Shown here piece by piece: positions 1-6,254 of a stretch of 7,493 bases of DNA. The number at the start of each line of letters is the position of its first letter. The stretch's first letter is position 1. This DNA is from Lachnoclostridium sp. UBA7097. Its GTDB lineage: Bacteria; Bacillota; Clostridia; Lachnospirales; Lachnospiraceae. The position numbers and the translations under genes were made by a program. The stretch is taken from the NCBI GenBank assembly GCA_002499945.1, contig DKYP01000127.1:1-7493 (forward strand). The letters are read 5' to 3'. The notes beneath the pieces were generated by a model. That model searched no databases and had not been told where the DNA came from. It saw only the letters and a program-made list of their open reading frames with translations.

Positions 1-126
1 TACTGGTACGTTAGCCAGGAATTCACGCCTGTGGAGTGTACAATGTGCATGGTGGACACATCATGACTGCGAGTAGCCGGAATTTGACAAAAGTATACAC
101 GTTGAAGCAGGAATGGAACATAAGAG

Positions 127-166
127 TTTTATAAGTTATAAAAAATTTATTAACTTTTTATAAGTT
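127..166. repeat. AT-rich direct repeat (TTTTATAAGTT x2) with internal inverted repeat
   Basis: The 11-mer TTTTATAAGTT occurs at 127-137 and again at 156-166, exactly 29 bases apart. Between and overlapping them is a weak inverted repeat, AAGTTA at 133-138 with TAACTT at 151-156, whose inner bases pair only partly. A second short inverted pair, AACTT at 152-156 and AAGTT at 162-166, overlaps the right copy. The element sits 20 bases before the flhB start. It could be a protein-binding site, a weak AU hairpin in the leader, or a chance product of AT-rich DNA. The repeats are seen directly; any function is a guess. Confidence 0.45.
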
Positions 167-175
167 TTCAGTAAC

Positions 176-181
176 GGTGGG
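176..181 (+). promoter_or_regulatory. Ribosome binding site of flhB (GGTGGG)
   Basis: GGTGGG ends five bases before the ATG at 187. It can pair with the 3' end of 16S rRNA using a G:U pair. It supports the chosen flhB start, which also gives the N-terminus expected for the family. Confidence 0.6.
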
Positions 182-186
182 ATTTT

Positions 187-1293
187 ATGTATTCATTTAG
201 ATACGATTTACAGCTCTTTGCTAAAGATGGTGAAGGCGGTGAAAAAACAGAAGAACCTACCGCTAAAAAGCTTTCTGACGCCCGTAAGAAGGGGCAGGCA
301 GCAAAGAGCAGGGAGATAACCACAGCCTCGTCGCTGTTAATATTTTTCATAGTAATAAAATTATTTGTCGGATTTGTCGGGGAACGTTTCCTGATGAGTT
401 ACAATTACCTGTATTCGGGCATTACAAAATACACAGATAATGAATTTACACTACAGCTTGCGTGTTCACTTATGGGAAGTGTATTCCAGATTATAATTAT
501 TACATTAATCCCGTTTCTGGTATTTTCATTTGCCACAGTTTTTATATCTGAGCTTGTACAGGTAAAGTGGCAGGTTTCATTTGAACCAATGAAACCAAAT
601 TTTAACAAGTTTAACCCAATAAGCGGCATGAAACGCCTTTTTTCCAAAGACAAGATTGTGGACCTTATTATTTCACTTGTTAAAATTGCAGTGCTTACAT
701 ATGTGGTATATGATTTTTTAAAAGACAAATGGGCCATGGTACTTAATATGTATTCTTATACGCTTTTCCAGGCAATAGAGCTTATAGGCAATACTGTTAT
801 AGATATCGGGATAAGGATTAGTATAATTTTTTTTATAGTGGCTGTAGCAGACTGGCGTTACCGCAAATGGAAGTTCCATGAAGACATGAAGATGACCAAA
901 CAGGAAGTTAAGGATGAATATAAGAATGCAGAAGGTGACCCTAAGATTAAGAGCCAGCAGAGGGCACGTATGCAGCAGGCATCACAAAGGCGTATGATGA
1001 ATGCACTGCCACAGGCAGATGTTGTAATTACAAACCCTACGCACCTTGCTGTTGCAATTCTTTATGATAAAGAGAAATATGAAGCGCCAATAGTAGTTGC
1101 AAAAGGTGCTGATTTCCTTGCAGCAAAGATAAAAGATGTTGCAAATGAGAATGATATAGAGATAGTAGAGAACAAACCATTAGCAAGAATGTTATACCAT
1201 AATGTAGATGTGGGGGCACAGATACCTCCTGAACTGTACCAGATGGTGGCAGAGGTTCTTGCTTATGTTTATAATATAAAAGGTAAGTTATGA
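187..1293 (+). CDS. flhB: Flagellar type III export gate protein FlhB (substrate-specificity switch)
   Basis: This is an inner-membrane component of the flagellar export gate. It helps open the FliPQR channel and switches export from rod/hook to filament subunits after cleaving itself. The 368 residues are normal for the family. A short lead with an LQLFAKDG-like motif precedes the conserved GEKTEEPTAKK stretch (about residues 18-28). Hydrophobic segments lie near 47-64, 100-120, 158-176 and 208-222. The conserved cytosolic linker (about 225-275) follows. The autocleavage site NPTH is intact at residues 283-286, with cleavage known in the family to occur between N and P, and the FlhBC domain runs to the end. 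The gene ends 16 nt before flhA. In many relatives it follows or is fused to fliR; here no FliR tail is recognisable upstream. Confidence 0.97.
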   Translation: MYSFRYDLQLFAKDGEGGEKTEEPTAKKLSDARKKGQAAKSREITTASSLLIFFIVIKLFVGFVGERFLMSYNYLYSGITKYTDNEFTLQLACSLMGSVFQIIIITLIPFLVFSFATVFISELVQVKWQVSFEPMKPNFNKFNPISGMKRLFSKDKIVDLIISLVKIAVLTYVVYDFLKDKWAMVLNMYSYTLFQAIELIGNTVIDIGIRISIIFFIVAVADWRYRKWKFHEDMKMTKQEVKDEYKNAEGDPKIKSQQRARMQQASQRRMMNALPQADVVITNPTHLAVAILYDKEKYEAPIVVAKGADFLAAKIKDVANENDIEIVENKPLARMLYHNVDVGAQIPPELYQMVAEVLAYVYNIKGKL

Positions 1294-1309
1294 AAGGTAT
1301 GGTTTTCTG

Positions 1310-3343
1310 ATGAAAAGGCAGGATTTACTTCTTGGATTGTACATATTGGTACCAGTTATATTTCTTATTGTACCAATCCCAACTTTATTACTTGATATAT
1401 TAATATTGTTTAATATAAGTATAGCAATGATTATACTGTTTAATGCACTTTTCTCAAAGGAAGCGCTTAATATGTCATCATTCCCTACACTGCTGCTTAT
1501 GACAACGCTTTTCAGGATGTCGCTTAACGTAGGTTCTACAAGGAATATCCTGCTTACAGGCTATGCCGGCAATGTTGTAGAAACATTCGGGCAGTTTGTG
1601 GGCGGCGGCAATCTTGTTGTCGGTGTAATTGTATTTATGATACTGGTAATTATCCAGTTTGTTGTTATCAATAAAGGTTCTGAACGTGTATCAGAAGTTA
1701 CAGCCAGGTTTACACTTGATGCAATGCCAGGTAAACAGATGGCAATAGACGCTGATTTAAATACAGGTGCAATAAATGATGACCAGGCAAAGGAAAGACG
1801 CCAGAAGATACAGGATGAATCATCATTCTTCGGGGCTATGGACGGTGCTACAAAGTATGTTAAGGGAGATGCAATGGCAGGCCTTATCATTACTGTTATA
1901 AACTTTGTGGGCGGCCTTGTGCTTGGTGTTGTTATGCAGGGGCTTGAAATAACAGATGCACTTTCAAAGTATACCATACTTACCATAGGTGATGGCCTTG
2001 TAAGCCAGATACCTTCACTTCTTATATCGCTTTCAACTGGTATACTTGTCACCAAGGTTTCCAAAGAAGCAGACCTTGGAAATGTACTTATAACACAGCT
2101 TTTCTCAATTCCAAAGGTACTTTACATAGTTGGCGGCAGTATGGCTTTCCTTGGTATTGCCACACCGCTGTCAACATTACTCTGTCTTATATATGCAATA
2201 TTATTTATAATTGCAGGAAGGGCTATTGAAGCTTCCATGGAAGAAGCATCCATTGAAGAAGAAGTTGGTGAGGAAGAAGAATCTGCTGAGGAGATAAGGC
2301 GTCCGGAGAATGTTGTGTCACTTTTACAGGTTGACCCTATAGAGCTGGAGTTTGGATATGGTATTATCCCGCTTGCAGACGTAAACCAGGGCGGCGACCT
2401 TTTAGACAGGGTTGTTATGATAAGAAGGCAGATTGCGCTTGAACTTGGCTGTGTCGTGCCTATGATACGTTTAAGGGATAATATACAGCTTAACCCTAAC
2501 CAGTATCTTATTAAAATAAAAGGTGTGCCTGTAAGCGAAGGCGAGATTTTATTTGACCATTATATGGCAATGAACCCGGGGTATGTAGAAGAAGAAATTA
2601 CTGGTATACCTACGTTTGAACCGTCATTCCACCTGCCGGCAATCTGGATTACAGAGTCACAGAGGGAACGCGCCGAGTCACTTGGATATACAGTTGTTGA
2701 CCCGCCGTCAATTATTGCAACACATCTTACAGAAGTTGTAAGGAACAATATTGATACACTGCTTACAAGGCAGGATGTGCAGAACCTTATCAACAATGTA
2801 CAGGAGGCAAACACAACGCTTGTATCAGAACTTGTGCCTAAACTCCTTGGTGTCGGCGAGATACAGAAGGTTTTACAGAACCTTTTAAGGGAAGGTATTT
2901 CAATAAGGGACCTTGTTACAATATTTGAAACCCTTGCAGATAATGCAACAACTACAAGGGATACAGATGTGCTTACTGAATATGTACGCCAGAGCTTAAA
3001 GCGTGCTATTTCAAATAAATATTTCCCTTCTAATGAGATGACAAGCGTGGTTACACTTGACCCTAAGATAGAACAGGAGATTATGGGTTCTGTCAAGCAG
3101 ACCGAGCAGGGGGCATATATAAACCTTGCACCTGAAAAGATGCAGGATATACTAAATTCAGTGAGGGATGAGGTAGAAAAAATGGAAGAACTGGGCAAAA
3201 ACCCTATTATAGTAACTTCACCTATTGTACGTATGTATTTTAAGAAGATTACATCAGAACAATTCAGGGATTTAACTGTTATATCATACAATGAAATAGC
3301 ACCTGATGTTGAATTACAATCTATAGGGATGGTGACAGTATAG
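1310..3343 (+). CDS. flhA: Flagellar type III export gate protein FlhA
   Basis: FlhA is the large export-gate protein. It forms a ring in the membrane, couples ion flow to secretion and docks chaperone-substrate complexes through its cytosolic domain. The 677 residues match the usual family length. The N-terminal half is strongly hydrophobic, with segments near 7-47, 58-70, 100-121, 190-212, 231-248 and 268-303. It carries the FHIPEP hallmarks FRMSLNVGSTRN (68-79), SSFFGAMDGATKYVKGDA (171-188) and GDGLVSQIPSLL (227-238). A very acidic linker (about 307-328) leads to the cytosolic domain (about 335-677), which includes the conserved DPPSIIATHL stretch (464-473). The start fits the family N-terminus. 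The best Shine-Dalgarno, AAAGG at 1293-1297, is rather far away (12 nt), so coupling to flhB translation may help. The stop overlaps the flhF start by one base. Confidence 0.97.
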   Translation: MKRQDLLLGLYILVPVIFLIVPIPTLLLDILILFNISIAMIILFNALFSKEALNMSSFPTLLLMTTLFRMSLNVGSTRNILLTGYAGNVVETFGQFVGGGNLVVGVIVFMILVIIQFVVINKGSERVSEVTARFTLDAMPGKQMAIDADLNTGAINDDQAKERRQKIQDESSFFGAMDGATKYVKGDAMAGLIITVINFVGGLVLGVVMQGLEITDALSKYTILTIGDGLVSQIPSLLISLSTGILVTKVSKEADLGNVLITQLFSIPKVLYIVGGSMAFLGIATPLSTLLCLIYAILFIIAGRAIEASMEEASIEEEVGEEEESAEEIRRPENVVSLLQVDPIELEFGYGIIPLADVNQGGDLLDRVVMIRRQIALELGCVVPMIRLRDNIQLNPNQYLIKIKGVPVSEGEILFDHYMAMNPGYVEEEITGIPTFEPSFHLPAIWITESQRERAESLGYTVVDPPSIIATHLTEVVRNNIDTLLTRQDVQNLINNVQEANTTLVSELVPKLLGVGEIQKVLQNLLREGISIRDLVTIFETLADNATTTRDTDVLTEYVRQSLKRAISNKYFPSNEMTSVVTLDPKIEQEIMGSVKQTEQGAYINLAPEKMQDILNSVRDEVEKMEELGKNPIIVTSPIVRMYFKKITSEQFRDLTVISYNEIAPDVELQSIGMVTV

Positions 3344-3345
3344 TG
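3331..3345 (+). promoter_or_regulatory. Ribosome binding site and GTG start of flhF
   Basis: GGTGA at 3331-3335 lies just before the GTG at 3343, inside the end of flhA. The flhA stop TAG and the GTG share one base (TAGTG). The next in-frame ATG is codon 29, and starting there would remove the conserved FlhF N-terminus, so GTG is the supported start. The arrangement suggests translational coupling. Confidence 0.65.
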
Positions 3346-4614
3346 ATAATTAAAAAATATATTGGAAAAACGGAAGAAGAGGCTATATCGCTTGCCAAGG
3401 CAGACCTTGGCGGGGGAATTTCAATTATGAATACCAAGGAAGTAAACCCGCATGGAATATTTAAATTCTTCAAAAGGCCATCATTTGAGGTTACAGCTGC
3501 CATCGATGAAATCCAGAAAAAAGAAGAAAATACAGTTGTAAAAAAGGAAGAAGAAGTGCCAGATTTCAGCAAACTCCAGCAGGCGCTTAATGAAAACCAG
3601 TTTGCCCCGGCACCTGACTCCAAAGCAGCACAGAAAGAAGCAGAGCGGGAGAGGCTTTTAAAGAGCAGCCAGATTCTTGAAGATGAACCAGGGGAGGATA
3701 CAGATAAAGAGGACAGCAGCGGTATTGAGCAGAAGCTTAATACATTACAGGATTTGCTTGAAAAGCAGATGACACTAAGCAGGGAAGAAGAGAAAGATGA
3801 AAAAGAAAGGGTTGTTGACAAAAACCAGGCTTATCTTGATTTAATACGTAAACAGCTTATGCAGAATGAGGTTGAAGAGTCCTATGTAAACCAGATTATA
3901 GAGGAGATAGAGGGGACACTGGGGCATAATTCAACACTTGACAATATACTGGCAGGTGTCTACCAGAAGATTGTATTAAAAATAGGTTCACCGCATCTTA
4001 TAGACCTTAAGACAAAGTATACAAAGTATATATTCTTTATAGGGCCTACAGGTGTTGGCAAGACAACTACTATTGCAAAAATTGCTTCAATGATGAAGCT
4101 TGCTAATAAATCCAATGTTGCACTGGTTACTTCAGACACATACAGGATTGCCGCAGTTGAACAACTTAAGGTTTATGCAAATATACTGGGGATACCACTT
4201 AATGTTGTCTATGCGGCAGAAGAGCTTGCAAAGCTCAGGGATGAACAGCATGGGTATGACCTTGTGCTGGTGGATACAGCCGGGCGTTCACATAATAATG
4301 AAGAACAGAAAGAGGACCTTGTCCAGCTTTTAAAGACTGTTCCTGAAAGTGAGCGGGAGATATTCCTTGTATTAAGTGCAACAACAAAGTACCAGGATTT
4401 AGTAAGGATAACAAGCATATATTCAGAGATATGCAAGTATAATTTAATCTTTACGAAGCTTGATGAAACAGATAAAATAGGAAATATGTTTAATATCCAT
4501 ATATTGACAGGAGCACCCCTTTCGTATGTTACAGAGGGGCAGAATGTTCCTAATGATATAAGTAAAATTGATGCCCAGAAAATTGCAAAACAGCTTCTTG
4601 GAGGAAATAGCTGA
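3343..4614 (+). CDS. flhF: Flagellar biosynthesis GTPase FlhF (SRP family)
   Basis: FlhF is an SRP-type GTPase that marks the site, and in some species the number, of new flagella. It acts at the membrane and is regulated by FlhG. The protein has 423 residues. The N-terminal B domain (about 1-60) starts with the typical MIIKKYIGKTEEEA pattern. A long charged, Glu/Lys-rich linker (about 58-155) follows, then the NG domain. GTPase motifs are intact: G1 GPTGVGKTT at 234-242, DTYR just downstream, G3 DTAGR at 311-315, and G4 TKLDE at 371-375. The linker makes it longer than the B. subtilis protein (about 366 residues as I recall). It overlaps flhA and flhG by one base each. The DTAGR and TKLDE motifs are shared with FtsY and Ffh, but the B domain and neighbours make FlhF the clear choice. 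Confidence 0.97.
   Translation: MIIKKYIGKTEEEAISLAKADLGGGISIMNTKEVNPHGIFKFFKRPSFEVTAAIDEIQKKEENTVVKKEEEVPDFSKLQQALNENQFAPAPDSKAAQKEAERERLLKSSQILEDEPGEDTDKEDSSGIEQKLNTLQDLLEKQMTLSREEEKDEKERVVDKNQAYLDLIRKQLMQNEVEESYVNQIIEEIEGTLGHNSTLDNILAGVYQKIVLKIGSPHLIDLKTKYTKYIFFIGPTGVGKTTTIAKIASMMKLANKSNVALVTSDTYRIAAVEQLKVYANILGIPLNVVYAAEELAKLRDEQHGYDLVLVDTAGRSHNNEEQKEDLVQLLKTVPESEREIFLVLSATTKYQDLVRITSIYSEICKYNLIFTKLDETDKIGNMFNIHILTGAPLSYVTEGQNVPNDISKIDAQKIAKQLLGGNS
4600..4606 (+). promoter_or_regulatory. Ribosome binding site of flhG (GGAGGAA)
   Basis: This is a strong Shine-Dalgarno inside the last codons of flhF, ending seven bases before the flhG ATG at 4614. It is the best-matching ribosome binding site in the window and supports a start that overlaps the flhF stop (TGATG). 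Confidence 0.75.
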
Positions 4615-5495
4615 TGGACCAGGCAGAGCAGTTAAGGAATTTAGTAAAAAAGCAAAACAGGCAGGAGCACCTTGCAAGGGTTATTACTGTTACAAGTGGT
4701 AAGGGAGGGGTAGGCAAATCGAATATATCTTTAAACCTGGCAATACAGTTTAGCAGGCTCAGGAAAAAAGTAGTTATACTTGATGCAGACTTCGGGCTTG
4801 CTAATATAGAAGTCATGCTTGGCATAAGACCGCAGTATAACTTGTCAGACGTTATACTAAGGGGAAGGAATGTAAGTGAAATCATTACAAAAGGCCCTGG
4901 CAATATAGGGTTTGTATCAGGCGGGTCAGGCATACATGAACTGACAAACCTTGATGGCAGCCAGCTGAGGATACTGGTAAATGCCATGTACCAGCTTGAC
5001 AGTATAGCAGATATTATAATTATTGATACAGGTGCAGGGATTTCTGACAATGTTATGGAGATGATTTTATCCAGTGCGGAGATACTGCTTGTAGCCACTC
5101 CGGAACCGGCATCTATCACAGACGCTTATGTATTGTTGAAAACGCTTAAAACCCAGGATGGTTATAATAAAGATTCATTGAAAATACGCCTGCTTGGCAA
5201 CAGGACACAGAACCGGGAAGAGGGAAGGGAACTTTTTGATAAGCTTAATTCCGTAGTTGGGAAGTTCCTTGAAATGGAAATGGATTATATGGGGGCTGTG
5301 CCATATGACAGCTATTTACAGAAGGCCGTTATGAAACAGCGCCCGGTTTCCCTTGCGTTCCCAAATGCGCCTTCTTCCAGGGCAATACAGGAACTTGCAG
5401 CCATACTTGAAAACAGGAGTGGCAGGCGCATAACCCCTTCGGGTGGCGGCTTGTCAGGCATATTTACAAAGATACTTAAAAACCATAACAGGTAA
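4614..5495 (+). CDS. flhG: Flagellar number regulator FlhG (FleN/YlxH), MinD/ParA-type ATPase
   Basis: FlhG is a MinD-like ATPase that stimulates the FlhF GTPase and limits flagellar number and placement. The 293 residues are normal for the family. The N-terminal activator motif DQAEQLR is present at residues 2-8, the segment known to stimulate FlhF. A deviant Walker A, KGGVGKS, lies at 30-36. DADFGLAN follows at 57-64 and the Walker B/switch region IIIIDTGAG at 134-142. The last ~15 residues (GLSGIFTKILKNHNR) could form a short amphipathic membrane-targeting helix as in MinD. The one-base overlap with flhF suggests the two interacting partners are made in balance. Chromosome-partitioning ParA or Mrp is a weaker alternative, ruled out by the DQAxxLR motif and the context. 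Confidence 0.96.
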   Translation: MDQAEQLRNLVKKQNRQEHLARVITVTSGKGGVGKSNISLNLAIQFSRLRKKVVILDADFGLANIEVMLGIRPQYNLSDVILRGRNVSEIITKGPGNIGFVSGGSGIHELTNLDGSQLRILVNAMYQLDSIADIIIIDTGAGISDNVMEMILSSAEILLVATPEPASITDAYVLLKTLKTQDGYNKDSLKIRLLGNRTQNREEGRELFDKLNSVVGKFLEMEMDYMGAVPYDSYLQKAVMKQRPVSLAFPNAPSSRAIQELAAILENRSGRRITPSGGGLSGIFTKILKNHNR

Positions 5496-5496
5496 A

Positions 5497-5503
5497 AGAG
5501 GGA
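5497..5503 (+). promoter_or_regulatory. Ribosome binding site of the ycgR-like gene (AGAGGGA)
   Basis: A purine-rich AGAGGGA lies in the 12-nt gap after flhG and ends four bases before the ATG at 5508. The spacing is short but acceptable. It supports this start and an independently initiated gene within the operon. Confidence 0.6.
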
Positions 5504-5507
5504 TTAT

Positions 5508-6230
5508 ATGCTTGAAGAACTTGTAAGCAATGAAAGCAAGGTAATATTTTATAAATGCCTTTTCCAGCCAGGAAATGATGATATGGAAAAGAACAGGGTG
5601 TGTAAATGCCAGCTGCATAAAATACTTTCAGATTCAGAGATTATTGTTACATGCAGTGATAATAGTGAAGAGGGGACAGCCCTTAAAAAGCATGAGTGTT
5701 ATATCCTTGATATTTATAACCTGAATAAAGTCTACAGATGCAATGCGTACTATATCCAGGGCAGTAATGAAAACGGGTGCAGTTATTATACGGTAAGAAT
5801 AGTTTCACCTGTGCAGAGGGTACAGAGAAGACGTTACCAGAGATACCCGTGCCACTCATTTTTTGCATATTCTGTTTTACAGGAAGCACAGGTACATGAT
5901 ATTATTAATAAAGAATGGGAAGAAGTTAAAAAAAGCCTGGCAGGCCTTTCTGGTTTTAAACAGGAGGCGCTGGCAGATATAAGTGGTGGTGGTATAAGGT
6001 TTACCTCTAAACAATTATTTGAAAAAGGGGAATACCTGTTCTGTGTCCTTAATTTCGGGGGATATAATAATAAAAAAGCTTTTCCTGTAATATGCCAGGT
6101 AGTATATTCAGGGCAGTTTGTGAACATAAAAGATGTTTTTGACATAAGGCTTAAATATCTTGGGATAACAGAACAGCAGCGGGAACAAATAATACATTAT
6201 GGGTTCTGGCTTGAAAGACAGGGAATATAG
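5508..6230 (+). CDS. ycgR: YcgR-like PilZ-domain cyclic di-GMP receptor, probable flagellar brake
   Basis: This is probably a cytoplasmic c-di-GMP receptor that acts on the flagellar motor. In the YcgR family, the ligand-bound protein binds rotor or stator parts and slows swimming. The 240 residues divide into an N-terminal beta-rich region (about 1-100) resembling the YcgR N-terminal domain and a C-terminal PilZ domain. The c-di-GMP motif RxxxR is present at R108-R112 (within QRRRYQR), and the second motif DxSxxG at D157-G162 (DISGGG). The two are about 44 residues apart, more than the usual 20-30. The extra part (about 125-155) looks helical and charged. It lies 12 nt after flhG and 24 nt before cheB. 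The PilZ call is firm; the brake role rests on family and context, and the symbol is by similarity. Confidence 0.85.
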   Translation: MLEELVSNESKVIFYKCLFQPGNDDMEKNRVCKCQLHKILSDSEIIVTCSDNSEEGTALKKHECYILDIYNLNKVYRCNAYYIQGSNENGCSYYTVRIVSPVQRVQRRRYQRYPCHSFFAYSVLQEAQVHDIINKEWEEVKKSLAGLSGFKQEALADISGGGIRFTSKQLFEKGEYLFCVLNFGGYNNKKAFPVICQVVYSGQFVNIKDVFDIRLKYLGITEQQREQIIHYGFWLERQGI

Positions 6231-6242
6231 AAAATACGGACC

Positions 6243-6249
6243 AGGGGGA
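6243..6249 (+). promoter_or_regulatory. Ribosome binding site of cheB (AGGGGGA)
   Basis: AGGGGGA in the 24-nt gap after the PilZ gene ends five bases before the cheB ATG at 6255. The gap shows no promoter or terminator signal, so cheB is likely read through from upstream. Confidence 0.65.
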
Positions 6250-6254
6250 TTATA

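Larger units (their letters stand above)
1..186. other. Leader region upstream of flhB with no supportable gene
   Basis: No gene can be assigned here. Reading from the window edge, + frame 1 is open for 21 codons to a TGA at 64-66 and + frame 2 for 24 codons to a TAG at 74-76. Either could be the tail of an upstream gene, but neither peptide is recognisable. They lack the hydrophobic character expected of the end of FliR, the usual neighbour of flhB. A third frame stays open from 15 to 131 but has no clear start or familiar motif. A TTGACA hexamer lies at 84-89, but there is no good -10 box 16-18 bases downstream. From about 126 to 170 the sequence is almost all A and T, which fits an operon leader or a weak promoter/terminator region, but nothing proves it. 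Confidence 0.5.

Noticed and set aside
43..61. Small hairpin ATGTG/CACAT
   Set aside because: The stem is only five base pairs with a nine-base loop and no T tract follows, so it is not a credible terminator or regulatory structure.
84..112. TTGACA at 84-89 as a sigma-A promoter for flhB
   Set aside because: At 17-base spacing the -10 position reads GCAGGA, and no TATAAT-like hexamer fits at 16-18. No sigma-28-type TAAA/GCCGATAA pair was seen either.
15..134. Open + strand frame in the leader (about 39 codons to TAA at 132-134)
   Set aside because: It has only an internal ATG (codon 17), no convincing ribosome binding site and no familiar motif. It may be part of a real upstream gene but cannot be supported.
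1..186. Cyclic di-GMP riboswitch in the leader, which would fit the PilZ theme
   Set aside because: I could not find the conserved GEMM-I core or its tetraloop-receptor pattern in this stretch.
1299..1310. Three-codon ORF (ATG GTT TTC TGA) overlapping the flhA start
   Set aside because: The AAAGG site is only one base upstream of its ATG, too close to serve it. It is most likely chance.
1561..2064. 167-codon open frame on the - strand within flhA
   Set aside because: It is antisense to the FHIPEP-conserved membrane region, and its composition is an artefact of the + strand codons.
2560..3291. 243-codon open frame on the - strand within flhA
   Set aside because: It lies wholly opposite the conserved cytosolic domain of FlhA. 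Its Ser/Thr/Val-rich translation looks like reverse-complement bias and has no recognisable motif.
4550..5119. 189-codon open frame on the - strand across the flhF/flhG junction
   Set aside because: It is antisense to the FlhG Walker motifs and crosses two well-supported genes; no motif or start signal supports it.
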